DNA of 39,869 nt, taken from assembly GCA_030834415.1 (NCBI GenBank), contig JAURFH010000008.1:1-39869 (forward strand), given 5' to 3'. The translations under genes and the position numbers were made by a program. This DNA is from Verrucomicrobiota bacterium (GTDB taxonomy: Bacteria > Verrucomicrobiota > Verrucomicrobiia > Limisphaerales > JAEYXS01). A model generated the notes under the pieces. The model was given only the letters and a program-made list of their open reading frames with translations, made no database searches and was not told the origin of the DNA. Position 1 is the stretch's first letter, and each line of letters opens with the position of its first letter. Positions 1 through 7,669 of this stretch are shown here, piece after piece.

Positions 1-2
1 CA

Positions 3-365
3 AACGACGAATCGATGTCCAATCAATACTCCACCAGCGTCCATACCAACGGCTTCCTCTACGGTCTCCATGGCCGCCATGATTTCCCCGGCGGCACAGA
101 GCTCCGCTGTGTGGAACTCGCCACCGGCAAAGTCCGCTGGAGCGAACCCAGCCTCCTGCCTGCGCATTTGATCCTTGCGGGCGACGAACTGCTCGTCCTC
201 ACCGAACGCGGCGAACTCCTCTCCGTCGCTGCCGACCCCGATGAGTTCAAACTAAACCACCGCGATCAGATCCTAGGGACCAAAGTCCGCGATTACCCTG
301 CCTTGGCTAACGGCATCTTCTACGCCCGCGACACCCGCAAGCTCGTCGCCATAGATCTGCGCTAA
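3..365 (+). CDS. PQQ-type beta-propeller protein, C-terminal part (5'-truncated by window edge)
   Basis: The reading frame is open to the left edge (codons N-D-E-S precede the first ATG at 15), so this is the 3' end of a larger gene and the ATG need not be its start. The visible part contains a propeller blade with ELATGKVRW (outer-strand motif x-D/E-x-x-T-G-K-x-x-W), followed by short beta-type segments such as LILAGDELLVLTERGELL and the end LVAIDLR. It resembles the C-terminal region of the complete propeller protein at 1728-3164, which has ELKTGRVLW in the same place, so the two are probably tandem paralogues flanking the acyltransferase gene. Such proteins are usually periplasmic; whether this one binds PQQ cannot be judged from the fragment. 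Confidence 0.8.
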   Translation, partial: NDESMSNQYSTSVHTNGFLYGLHGRHDFPGGTELRCVELATGKVRWSEPSLLPAHLILAGDELLVLTERGELLSVAADPDEFKLNHRDQILGTKVRDYPALANGIFYARDTRKLVAIDLR

Positions 366-376
366 CACTCCCGCAC

Positions 377-1642
377 ATGAGCACCCCAGCGTCACCGAAC
401 GTCGCCAGTTCGAAACCCGCCTCCCCTCGTCTCATGTCTCTCGATGCCCTGCGCGGCTTCGACATGTTCTGGATTCTCGGTGCGGATGCCCTTGTCCACG
501 CGCTCAACCGCATGAACGAAGGCAAAGACGGTGCGAACGCCTCTGGCGGCTTCATCCATTTCCTCGCCTCGCAACTGGAGCATAAGGAATGGGCGGGCTT
601 CGCCTTCTACGACCTCATCTTTCCGTTGTTTGTTTTCATGGTCGGCGCGGCGATGGTCTATTCCCTCAGCCGCACCATTGAGCAGGAAGGACGCGCCACC
701 GCTGTGAAGCGCGTCATCCGCCGCGGGCTATTGCTCGTCGTGATCGGTATCTTTTACTCGGGTGGCTTCAGCAATAAGTGGCCGGATATCCGGCTGCTTG
801 GTGTCCTGCAACGCATCGGCCTGGCCTATCTCTTCGGCGGCTTGCTCTTCTGTTATTTCAAGCCCAAGGCTCTCGCGGACATCTGCGCCAGCCTGCTCAT
901 CGGTTACTGGGGCATCATGACCTTTGTGCCCATCCGTGACATCCAACTCAGCAAGGACGCCCTCGCCCCCATGGCCAAAGCCGCTGGCGCCACGAACAAT
1001 CTCGCCTTCGCCCAAACCACTTTTGCGAACACCACTGTCACCACGAGCGGCAAGTTCGAGCCCGGCTACAACGTCTCCAATCACCTCGATTTCCAATGCC
1101 TCCCCGGTAAGAAGTATGATACCTACTGGGACCCGGAAGGCATGCTGAGCACCATCCCCGCCATCGCCACCTGCTTGCTCGGGGCCTTCGCCGGTCTCTT
1201 CCTGCGCGATCCTAATCGCTGCGATCACCGGAAGGTCATTTACCTCATCTCCGCCGGTATCGCCGCCGCCATCATCGGCTGGATGTGGCACCTGCAATTC
1301 CCGGTCGTGAAAAAGATTTGGACCAGTTCCTTCGTGCTCGTCGCCGGCGGCTACAGCGCCATGCTGCTCGGAACCTTCTACCTCATCGTGGATGTGTGGA
1401 AGTATCAACGCTGGTGCCAGCCCTTCATCTGGATCGGCATGAACTCCATCACCGTCTATCTGGCGAATAACATCATCCGCTTCCGCACCTTGGCCGATCG
1501 CTTCGTCGGTGGAGATATCAAAGCCGCCTTGAACAGTGATGTCCCGGGAATGGGCGACATGCTGGGAGCCATCACCGCCCTCGCGCTCGCCACCCTCTTC
1601 TGCTGGTATCTGCACCGGAAAAAGATTTTCCTCAGGCTCTGA
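377..1642 (+). CDS. HGSNAT/DUF5009-type membrane acyltransferase-like protein
   Basis: A 421-residue polytopic membrane protein. After a Pro/Ser-rich N-terminal tail comes SLDALRGFDMFWI (residues 21-33), the signature opening of the heparan-alpha-glucosaminide N-acetyltransferase-like family (COG4299/DUF5009), followed by about ten hydrophobic segments, including FYDLIFPLFVFMVG and GLLLVVIGIFYSGG. A soluble loop of about 75 residues lies at 190-265. Family members are proposed to acylate sugars across a membrane; substrate and activity here are unknown. The start lies 11 nt after the preceding propeller gene, so the two are probably co-transcribed. No clear Shine-Dalgarno is visible; an internal Met at residue 20 directly before the signature is a possible alternative start. 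Confidence 0.82.
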   Translation: MSTPASPNVASSKPASPRLMSLDALRGFDMFWILGADALVHALNRMNEGKDGANASGGFIHFLASQLEHKEWAGFAFYDLIFPLFVFMVGAAMVYSLSRTIEQEGRATAVKRVIRRGLLLVVIGIFYSGGFSNKWPDIRLLGVLQRIGLAYLFGGLLFCYFKPKALADICASLLIGYWGIMTFVPIRDIQLSKDALAPMAKAAGATNNLAFAQTTFANTTVTTSGKFEPGYNVSNHLDFQCLPGKKYDTYWDPEGMLSTIPAIATCLLGAFAGLFLRDPNRCDHRKVIYLISAGIAAAIIGWMWHLQFPVVKKIWTSSFVLVAGGYSAMLLGTFYLIVDVWKYQRWCQPFIWIGMNSITVYLANNIIRFRTLADRFVGGDIKAALNSDVPGMGDMLGAITALALATLFCWYLHRKKIFLRL

Positions 1643-1727
1643 CGCCTTGCTCGTCCTCGTCATAGATCCCTTTGCCACGAACAGTTTCCCATTGCCGCCC
1701 CGGCGTACCTCGCACTATCGTGACGCC

Positions 1728-3164
1728 ATGGCCCTGCATTCTTTTCGTACTCTGGCCTGCACTTTGGCGATGGCTCTGCTTTCGCTTTCCCCCCGCCTTG
1801 CCTCCGCAGCCTCGGTGGCCGGTGAGGACTGGCCGCAATTCTTGGGTCCTCGCGCCAATGGCACCTCGCTAGAGACAGGCCTGCTCAATGCCCTGCCCAA
1901 GGACGGTCCCAAAAAAATTTGGTCCCTGAAGATCGGCACCGGTTACAGCGCCCCTTCCGTGCAGAGCAACCGCTTGGTGCTGCATCATCGGCTCGGCAAG
2001 GAAGAGATCATCGAGTGTTTCAATGCAGCCACCGGGGCTTCCAACTGGCGCTACGCTTACCCTTGCAACTACACGGACCCTTACGGCTATAACAACGGCC
2101 CGCGTTGCACCCCGCTCCTCACGGAAGACCGCTGCTACACGTTCGGCGTAGAAGGCAAACTTCTCTGCCTCGACCTCGCCACCGGCAAGATGGTTTGGGA
2201 ACGTGATACCGCCAAAGACTTCCAGATCCCCGAGGCTTTCTTCGGCGTGGGCAGCACCCCGATTTTGGAAGGCGGCCTGCTCATCGTCATGGTCGGCGGG
2301 CAACCGAACTCGGGTGTGGTCGCTTTTGACCCCGCCACCGGCAAGACCGTCTGGGAAAGTGTTGGGGCCAAGAACTGGGAAGGACAGCCGATGTATGACT
2401 GGCCGGGCGAGCGGTTGGTCCGCTGGGTTCCTTATGAAAAGCAGGCCAGCTATTCCACGCCCGTCGCCGCCACTGTGCATGGCAAGCGCACTGTATTCGC
2501 GCTCACCCGGCAGGGCCTCGTCTCACTCGAGCCCAAAACCGGCGAGGTAAATTTCAGCCGCTGGTTCCGGTCCGGTGTGAACGATTCCGTCAACGCCGCC
2601 AACCCCGTCGTGGTGGATGATTTCGTCTTTATCTCTGCCGCCTACTATCGCATCGGCTCCGTGCTCCTCCAAGTGAAGCCAGACGGCAAATCCTTCGAAC
2701 AAGTCTGGCGCAGCCCCAATGAGCTGCAAGGCCGCCCGCCGCCGCCAGAACAACGCGGCACTCCCGCGCTGGAGATCCACTGGACCACCCCGATCTATCA
2801 CGAAGGCAATCTCTACGCCTTTAGCGGCCGTAATGAACCCGATGCCCGGTTCCGCTGTGTGGAACTGAAAACCGGCCGTGTGCTCTGGGACCGGGATGAA
2901 AGCTGGGGCAAAGGCCGGGGCAAGCAACCGGATGTCTTCGGCCGCGGCTCTGCCATCATGGCGGAAGGCAAATTGATCGTCTTGGGCGAAGGCGGATTGC
3001 TGGGCATCGTCAAGGTGAACCCGGAGAAGCTGGATGAAGTCTCCCGCTGGCAGGTGCCCGATCTTCATTACCCCTGCTGGGCTGCTCCCGTACTCTCTCG
3101 CAAGCGTCTCTATCTACGCTCCGAGGACCACTTGGTCTGCTTCGATTTCAGTGCCAAGCAATAA
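1728..3164 (+). CDS. Secreted PQQ-like beta-propeller repeat protein
   Basis: 478 residues. The open frame runs further upstream into the acyltransferase 3' end, but the ATG at 1728 gives a proper signal peptide (a basic start, hydrophobic residues 8-20, ASA at 25-27), so I take it as the start. The mature protein opens with DWPQFLGPRANGTS (34-47), common in planctomycete/verrucomicrobial outer-membrane-assembly-type PQQ proteins. It then has several blades with the D-x-A-T-G-K-x-x-W pattern: DLATGKMVW, DPATGKTVW, ELKTGRVLW. No dehydrogenase active-site motif is evident, so the likely role is a structural or binding propeller in the periplasm rather than an alcohol dehydrogenase. It is the last gene before the terminator at 3209. 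Confidence 0.88.
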   Translation: MALHSFRTLACTLAMALLSLSPRLASAASVAGEDWPQFLGPRANGTSLETGLLNALPKDGPKKIWSLKIGTGYSAPSVQSNRLVLHHRLGKEEIIECFNAATGASNWRYAYPCNYTDPYGYNNGPRCTPLLTEDRCYTFGVEGKLLCLDLATGKMVWERDTAKDFQIPEAFFGVGSTPILEGGLLIVMVGGQPNSGVVAFDPATGKTVWESVGAKNWEGQPMYDWPGERLVRWVPYEKQASYSTPVAATVHGKRTVFALTRQGLVSLEPKTGEVNFSRWFRSGVNDSVNAANPVVVDDFVFISAAYYRIGSVLLQVKPDGKSFEQVWRSPNELQGRPPPPEQRGTPALEIHWTTPIYHEGNLYAFSGRNEPDARFRCVELKTGRVLWDRDESWGKGRGKQPDVFGRGSAIMAEGKLIVLGEGGLLGIVKVNPEKLDEVSRWQVPDLHYPCWAAPVLSRKRLYLRSEDHLVCFDFSAKQ

Positions 3165-3208
3165 CACTCTGTCTTCAACTCGCCCTGAGATACGTCGTCT
3201 CAAGCGAT

Positions 3209-3242
3209 AAAAAAAGCCCGCTCAGATTTGAGCGGGCTTTTT
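3209..3242. terminator. Bidirectional intrinsic terminator
   Basis: An 11-bp stem (AAGCCCGCTCA / TGAGCGGGCTT) with a GATT loop, flanked by A7 on one side and T5 on the other. It can terminate both the + strand propeller gene and the convergent - strand ribosomal block ending at rplQ. Confidence 0.93.
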
Positions 3243-3261
3243 GAATATCTATCGCGAGTGC

Positions 3262-3744
3262 TTAAGCAGCAGCTTCAGCGGCCTTCTTTTTCTTGGCGGC
3301 CTTCTTCTTCGGCTTGGTTTCGGCAGCAGGAGCTTCCGGAGCGGCTTCAGCAGCTGGCGCAGCTTCGACTGCGGCAGGAGCCGGGGCCACAGCTTCCACG
3401 AACTCGAGGATGGCCATCTGACCGGCATCGCCTTGGCGCTGGCCGAGCTTCACGATGCGGGTATAACCACCAGCGCGGTCCTTGTGCTGCGGGGCGATCT
3501 CCGTGAAGAGGATCTTGACCGCGTCTTCCTGATGCAAGCGGGAAACCGCCAGACGGCGCGAATGGAGCGTGTCCTTCTTGCCGAGCGTCACCATCTTCTC
3601 GGCAACGGAACGGGCAGCGCGGGCTTTAGCCAGCGTCGTGGTGATACGTTTGTGAATGATCAGGCTGCACACCATGTTGGTGAGCATCGCGTTACGATGT
3701 GTGCCTGTGCGGCCCAATTTGGCCGTGCGTTTACGATGTCGCAT
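3262..3744 (-). CDS. rplQ: 50S ribosomal protein L17 with long C-terminal tail
   Basis: 160 residues against about 127 in E. coli. The body (1-117) starts MRHRKRTAKLGRTGTHRNAM and continues through the usual LTNMVCSLIIHKRI region. L17 is a large-subunit protein near the exit-tunnel side. Residues 118-160 form a low-complexity Ala/Pro/Glu stretch ending in a Lys cluster (KPKKKAAKKKK), which is not part of the conserved fold. It is the last gene of the alpha group, 13 nt after rpoA, and is followed by the terminator at 3209-3242. Confidence 0.98.
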   Translation of the reverse strand: MRHRKRTAKLGRTGTHRNAMLTNMVCSLIIHKRITTTLAKARAARSVAEKMVTLGKKDTLHSRRLAVSRLHQEDAVKILFTEIAPQHKDRAGGYTRIVKLGQRQGDAGQMAILEFVEAVAPAPAAVEAAPAAEAAPEAPAAETKPKKKAAKKKKAAEAAA

Positions 3745-3757
3745 ACTGCAATTTTCC

Positions 3758-4771
3758 TTAAGCTAAAGTCTTGTCTTCCTTGGGTGCTTCCAACAAGGAC
3801 GCATCCAAGTTCATTCCGAGCATCAGGCCGAGGGCCTGCAGCTTGTCCTTGATCTCGTTCAAGGACTTCTTGCCGAAGTTACGATACTTCAGCATCTCCG
3901 CCTCGGTCTTCATGGCCAACTGGCCGACCGTGGTGATATTCGCGTTGTTCAGGCAGTTCGCCGCACGGACGCTGAGCTCGATCTCGTTCACGCTCATGTT
4001 GAGCAGCTTGCGCATCTTCGTCTTCTCTTCGTCCTGCTTGTCCACCACTTCTTCGAATTCGACGGCGTTCTTGTCGTAGCCGACGAACACGTCCAAGTGA
4101 TGTTGCAAGATGGCGGAGGCTTGGGTCAAAGCGTCGTCCGGCGTCAAACGGCCGTCCGTGCTGATCTCGATCACCAAACGGTCATAGTCCGTGCGCTGAC
4201 CGACACGGGCTGCTTCCACATTGTAACGCACGCGCGTCACCGGGGAGAACAGCGAGTCGATGGCGATCACACCGATGGCCTGATCTGGCTTCTTGTTCTC
4301 GTCACCAGGGCAGAAACCACGGCCCACTTTGACTTCGAACTCCATCGCGAACTTGCGCTTCTTGTCCAGCGTGCAGATGAGCTGCTTCGGGTTCACCAGC
4401 TCGATGTTCTGGTTGAGCTCGATATCCTCAGCGAGAACGGCGCCTTCCTTGTTCACATTCAGGAGCAAGGTCTGCGGTTCGCGGCTGTGGGCCTTGAAAG
4501 AAATCTTCTTCAGATTCAGCACGATGTCCGTGACGTCTTCGACGACACCTTCCACCGTGGTGAACTCATGCATCGCCCCGTCGATCTTGACGGAAGTGAT
4601 GGCCGCACCTTCCAAGGAAGATAGCAAAACGCGACGAAGCGAGTTGCCGATCGTGTGACCGAAACCGGTTTCAAACGGCTCCGCCACGAACTTGGCATAG
4701 GTGGGAGTGGCAGTTGACTCATCTTTGGTCAACCGCTTGGGCATTTCAAAACGACCTAAACGTACTGGCAT
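3758..4771 (-). CDS. rpoA: DNA-directed RNA polymerase subunit alpha
   Basis: 337 residues, the usual length. The N-terminal assembly domain has GFGHTIGNSLRRVLLSSLEGAAI (about residues 36-58), and the C-terminal domain (about 260-325) has SVRAANCLNNANI and FGKKSLNEIKDKL, the parts that contact UP-element DNA and activators. The ATG at 4771 is preferred although Met10 is possible, because residues 1-9 match the extra leader seen before the conserved start in some bacteria. Unlike the very tight spacing elsewhere in the block, rpoA is separated from rpsD by 106 nt of structured sequence. Confidence 0.98.
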   Translation of the reverse strand: MPVRLGRFEMPKRLTKDESTATPTYAKFVAEPFETGFGHTIGNSLRRVLLSSLEGAAITSVKIDGAMHEFTTVEGVVEDVTDIVLNLKKISFKAHSREPQTLLLNVNKEGAVLAEDIELNQNIELVNPKQLICTLDKKRKFAMEFEVKVGRGFCPGDENKKPDQAIGVIAIDSLFSPVTRVRYNVEAARVGQRTDYDRLVIEISTDGRLTPDDALTQASAILQHHLDVFVGYDKNAVEFEEVVDKQDEEKTKMRKLLNMSVNEIELSVRAANCLNNANITTVGQLAMKTEAEMLKYRNFGKKSLNEIKDKLQALGLMLGMNLDASLLEAPKEDKTLA

Positions 4772-4797
4772 AGTATTCTAGTTAACGATTTTAATCT

Positions 4798-4890
4798 GGT
4801 CTCCGGCGGGTTATTCCCGCACCGCCAGAGACCCGTATAATCGCTTTCAGGGTTGCGCCCCTTGCGGGGCATTGGGACTAGCGGGAATAA
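4798..4890 (-). promoter_or_regulatory. Candidate pseudoknot RNA between rpsD and rpoA
   Basis: Read on the - strand, GGUCUCUGGCGG (4833-4822) pairs with CCGCCGGAGACC (4809-4798) as a 12-bp helix with one U-G wobble and a 12-nt loop. Ten loop bases, GCGGGAAUAA (4820-4811), are perfectly complementary to UUAUUCCCGC (4890-4881), which is the end of rpsD including its last codons. A small GCCCC-TTGC-GGGGC hairpin (4870-4857) lies between. The arrangement has pseudoknot topology. An alternative hairpin GCGGG-AAUAA-CCCGC uses the same bases, so the region could also act as a switch. The rpoA ATG lies 26 nt downstream. Pairing is seen directly; function is inferred. Confidence 0.6.
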
Positions 4891-5486
4891 AATTCGACGA
4901 CGGCCTGCTCGTTGGCGATCGGCTGGATGTCTTCACGCGATGGGATTCGCATGATCTTGCCTTGGAACGCCTCTTTGCTGAGCTGGAGCCAATCAGGCAC
5001 CAGACGGCTGGTGGAGGACTCCAGACCGCGCGTGGCGAGCTGGCGAGAAACGGTGTTGTCCTTGATCTCGATGACGTCGTTCACCTTCAGCGCCGCGGAG
5101 GGCACCGTCAGCTTGCGGCCGTTCACCTTCACGTGGCCGTGGGCCACCATCTGGCGCGCGGCCGGACGGGTAGCAGCAAAGCCGAGGTTGAAGATCACGC
5201 TGTCGAGACGGGTCTCAAGCATTTGCAGCATGGTCTCACCGGTCACACCACGACGACGCAGCGCCTTCTCATAGATACCGCGGAACTGACGTTCCAACAG
5301 ACCGTAGTAGTAACGCAGCTTCTGCTTCTCCATCAAACCGAGACCGTACTCGGTGAATTTGCGACGGGCCTTCGGGCCGTGCATGCCGGGCGGAAAATTA
5401 CGGCGCTCCAAATATTTCGACGGGCCGAAGATCGGCGTGCCGAAACGGCGGCTGATGCGGGTGCGGGGTCCTGTATAACGTGCCAT
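4878..5486 (-). CDS. rpsD: 30S ribosomal protein S4
   Basis: 202 residues. Starts MARYTGPRTRISRRFG and ends QAVVEFYSR. The S4 RNA-binding domain is visible at about 92-155 (ETRLDSVIFNLGFAATRPAARQMVAHGHVKVNG). The N-terminal zinc-ribbon cysteines of some S4 proteins are absent, so this is the C-minus form. S4 is a primary 16S rRNA binder and in E. coli represses the alpha operon through an mRNA pseudoknot. Its own 3' end here takes part in the candidate pseudoknot at 4798-4890. Confidence 0.98.
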   Translation of the reverse strand: MARYTGPRTRISRRFGTPIFGPSKYLERRNFPPGMHGPKARRKFTEYGLGLMEKQKLRYYYGLLERQFRGIYEKALRRRGVTGETMLQMLETRLDSVIFNLGFAATRPAARQMVAHGHVKVNGRKLTVPSAALKVNDVIEIKDNTVSRQLATRGLESSTSRLVPDWLQLSKEAFQGKIMRIPSREDIQPIANEQAVVEFYSR

Positions 5487-5511
5487 ACTCTGATTATGCT
5501 AAAGGTTACGG

Positions 5512-6126
5512 TTACACGCGGCGTTTCTTGCGCGGGCGGCAGCCGTTGTGCGGCACCGGGGTCACATCTTTGATCGTGCTGATCTCCAAACCGATCGCCT
5601 GCAGGGCGCGGATGGCGGATTCACGGCCGGAGCCAGGTCCCTTGACCTTGATCTCCACTTCGCGAAGACCGTGGGCCATCGCTTGGCGGGCGGCATCTTG
5701 GGCCACCTGCTGGGCGGCGAAAGCCGTGCTCTTGCGGGAGCCACGGAAACCGACCTTGCCGGCGCTGGACCAGCCGATCACATGACCTTGCATGTCCGTG
5801 ATGCTGACCAAAGTGTTGTTGAAAGTAGCCAGGATGTTCGCGACACCGATGGCGATGTTCTTGGAACCCTTCGCCTTGATGATTTTCTTGGCTGCCAAGT
5901 CCTCACCGAGCAACTCGGCGGCAGTCGGCGCGCTGACAGCGGCAACGATGCCCGACGATTCAGCCGGCTTCTCAGCAGCGGCTTCGGCTTTCTTGGACGC
6001 CTTCTTGGCGGGTTTCGCTTCCGCAGCGACAGGTGCTGCGGCGGCTGCTTCAGGAGCGGCGGCCTCGGCGGCTGCGGGCTTGGCTGTCTTCTTGGCAGCC
6101 TTGGGAGTTTTAGATTCTTCGGCCAT
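5512..6126 (-). CDS. rpsK: 30S ribosomal protein S11 with about 75-residue N-terminal extension
   Basis: 204 residues against about 129 normally. The S11 body begins near residue 80 and contains [34 protein letters not shown] and the C-terminal [13 protein letters not shown], which lines the mRNA exit platform. Residues 1-75 are an Ala/Lys/Pro/Glu low-complexity extension (for example [19 protein letters not shown]) with no similarity to the fold. The ATG at 6126 lies 12 nt after rpsM, matching the packing of the operon. TTG codons near residues 72-77 leave an internal start possible, but no ribosome binding site argues for it. Confidence 0.96.
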   Translation of the reverse strand: MAEESKTPKAAKKTAKPAAAEAAAPEAAAAAPVAAEAKPAKKASKKAEAAAEKPAESSGIVAAVSAPTAAELLGEDLAAKKIIKAKGSKNIAIGVANILATFNNTLVSITDMQGHVIGWSSAGKVGFRGSRKSTAFAAQQVAQDAARQAMAHGLREVEIKVKGPGSGRESAIRALQAIGLEISTIKDVTPVPHNGCRPRKKRRV

Positions 6127-6138
6127 ACTGATTATTCT

Positions 6139-6534
6139 TTAGTGGATGCCAGCCTTGGCATTCGGGTTGCGCTGCACACCAACCGTGCGGCGAGGTCCCT
6201 TGCGGGTGCGGGAGTTCGTCTTGGTGCGCTGCCCCCGGACGGGGAGACCGCGGATGTGGCGGATACCACGATAGCACTTGATACCCTGCAAGCGCTTCAG
6301 ATTCATACCGATTTCGCGGCGCAGGTCGCCTTCGATCACGTACTTGCCCTCTTGAATGGCATGCACGATCTGAGACATCTGGGCCTCAGTCAGATCTTTC
6401 GCCCGGATGGCGGGATCAATGTTTGCGGCGGCGAGGACTTCCTGCGCGTTCACCGGACCGATGCCGTAGATGTAACGGAGCGCAATATCGATGCGCTTGT
6501 TGGCCGGAATATCAATACCAAGAATGCGTGGCAT
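6139..6534 (-). CDS. rpsM: 30S ribosomal protein S13
   Basis: 131 residues. The start [26 protein letters not shown] is typical of S13, with the helix-two-turn-helix (H2TH) region following. The basic C-terminal tail [20 protein letters not shown] reaches towards the P-site tRNA and is somewhat longer than in E. coli (118 residues). Here rpsM follows rpmJ by 3 nt, so translation of the two is probably coupled. Confidence 0.98.
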   Translation of the reverse strand: MPRILGIDIPANKRIDIALRYIYGIGPVNAQEVLAAANIDPAIRAKDLTEAQMSQIVHAIQEGKYVIEGDLRREIGMNLKRLQGIKCYRGIRHIRGLPVRGQRTKTNSRTRKGPRRTVGVQRNPNAKAGIH

Positions 6535-6537
6535 AGC

Positions 6538-6651
6538 TTAACCCTGTTTCTGTTTATGGCGCGAGTTGCTGCAAATCACTCGGATAATACCCTTCCGCTT
6601 CACGATTTTGCAGTGCTCGCAAAGTTTTTTTACTGACGCGCGTACTTTCAT
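6538..6651 (-). CDS. rpmJ: 50S ribosomal protein L36
   Basis: A 37-residue gene found by reading the - strand between rpsM and infA; it begins [19 protein letters not shown] and ends SRHKQKQG. The zinc ligands are present: C11, C14, C27 and H32 (CxxC...CxxxxH), so this is the zinc-binding form. It starts 1 nt after the infA stop and ends 3 nt before rpsM, the usual infA-rpmJ-rpsM order. Confidence 0.97.
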   Translation of the reverse strand: MKVRASVKKLCEHCKIVKRKGIIRVICSNSRHKQKQG

Positions 6652-6652
6652 A

Positions 6653-6874
6653 TCAAATCTTGTTCAAACTTTTTACCCGCCCTTTCGACATGTCGAAAGG
6701 CGTCATCTCTACTGTCATCCGGTCGCCGACCACCGCTTCTTTCACCTGCTCCAGCAGGCGTAATGGCGTGTGGGCCAGAATCGTATGGCCGTTGGGCAGC
6801 TTCAGATGAAACAGCCCAGCGGCCAATCGTTCGGTCACGATGCCTTCAATTTCGATGGCATCTTCTCCGGCCAC
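6653..6874 (-). CDS. infA: Translation initiation factor IF-1, divergent
   Basis: 73 residues, one S1-like OB fold. The N-terminal [14 protein letters not shown] and the C-terminal [15 protein letters not shown] match IF-1 well. The segment after the conserved NGHxxLAH is different: the usual ISGKMRKNYIRIL is replaced by [13 protein letters not shown], the same length but without the basic G-K-M-R-K loop that contacts 16S helix 44. The start codon is GTG at 6874 and lies inside map, giving a 40-nt out-of-frame overlap (6835-6874). Position and length support IF-1, but altered function, or a second infA elsewhere, is possible. Confidence 0.85.
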   Translation of the reverse strand: MAGEDAIEIEGIVTERLAAGLFHLKLPNGHTILAHTPLRLLEQVKEAVVGDRMTVEMTPFDMSKGRVKSLNKI

Positions 6875-7608
6875 GTCAAAATCTCCGGTTCCCCGTCAGT
6901 CACCAGCACCGTGTGCTCAAAGTGCGCTGACGGCATCCCGTCCTGGGTTAACACCGTCCAACCGTCATTCAGACGTTTGGTCTTGGCGACCCCGGCATTC
7001 ACCATCGGCTCAATCGCCAAGGTCATGCCCTTTTTCAACTTAACATCACCGCACCGGTCAACATAGTTCGGGATCTGCGGCTCTTCATGCAATTTCCGCC
7101 CGACCCCGTGCCCTACATATTCCCGCACGATGCTAAATCCATTCGCCTCGACATGCGTTTGAATCGCACGCGATATGTCCACCACCCGGTTGCCCAGAAT
7201 GGCGCGCGAAATTCCTTCATACAAGGCCTGCTCGGTGACATCAATCAATTTTTGCGACAAAATATCGCAGCCCCCCACCGGAACGGTGCGGGCATTGTCA
7301 CCGATAAAACCTTCATAAACCACGCCGACATCCAGACTGATGATATCCCCGAACTGCACCCGGCGGTCTCCTGCCAACCCGTGAACGACTTCTTCGTTCA
7401 CCGAGATGCAGATCTGACACGGATACTTGTGGTATCCTAAGAACGCACTCTTACCCCCGTAGTGGGCAATCCTTCGTCCCGCGTATTCATCCACTTCCCG
7501 GGTAGTCATACCCGGAGCGATATACGCTGCCACCTCGCTCAGAACCTGCGCTGCGACCCCACCTGCGGCCCGCATGCCTGCCTGTTCTTTTTCGCTGGCG
7601 GCAATCAT
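6835..7608 (-). CDS. map: Methionine aminopeptidase, type I
   Basis: 257 residues. Removes the initiator methionine from nascent proteins. The dinuclear metal ligands of the pita-bread fold are in place: D93 (SLDVGV), D104 (GDNART), H167 (GHGVGR), E200 (IEPMVN) and E231 (FEHTVL); the substrate-side H76 is in VVHG. There is no N-terminal zinc finger extension. It lies between secY and infA, where adk often stands before map, but no adk is present. Its last 13 codons overlap infA in another frame. Confidence 0.97.
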   Translation of the reverse strand: MIAASEKEQAGMRAAGGVAAQVLSEVAAYIAPGMTTREVDEYAGRRIAHYGGKSAFLGYHKYPCQICISVNEEVVHGLAGDRRVQFGDIISLDVGVVYEGFIGDNARTVPVGGCDILSQKLIDVTEQALYEGISRAILGNRVVDISRAIQTHVEANGFSIVREYVGHGVGRKLHEEPQIPNYVDRCGDVKLKKGMTLAIEPMVNAGVAKTKRLNDGWTVLTQDGMPSAHFEHTVLVTDGEPEILTWPEKMPSKLKAS

Positions 7609-7669
7609 CGTTCAGTCTATCAGCGTTCCAAAGAGCAACTGTACCCGCCATCGGGTCCGTTAAAAACTA

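Noticed and set aside
728-1678. A 316-codon - strand frame over the acyltransferase gene
   Set aside because: A shadow frame with no recognisable motif, while the + strand frame has a clear family signature.
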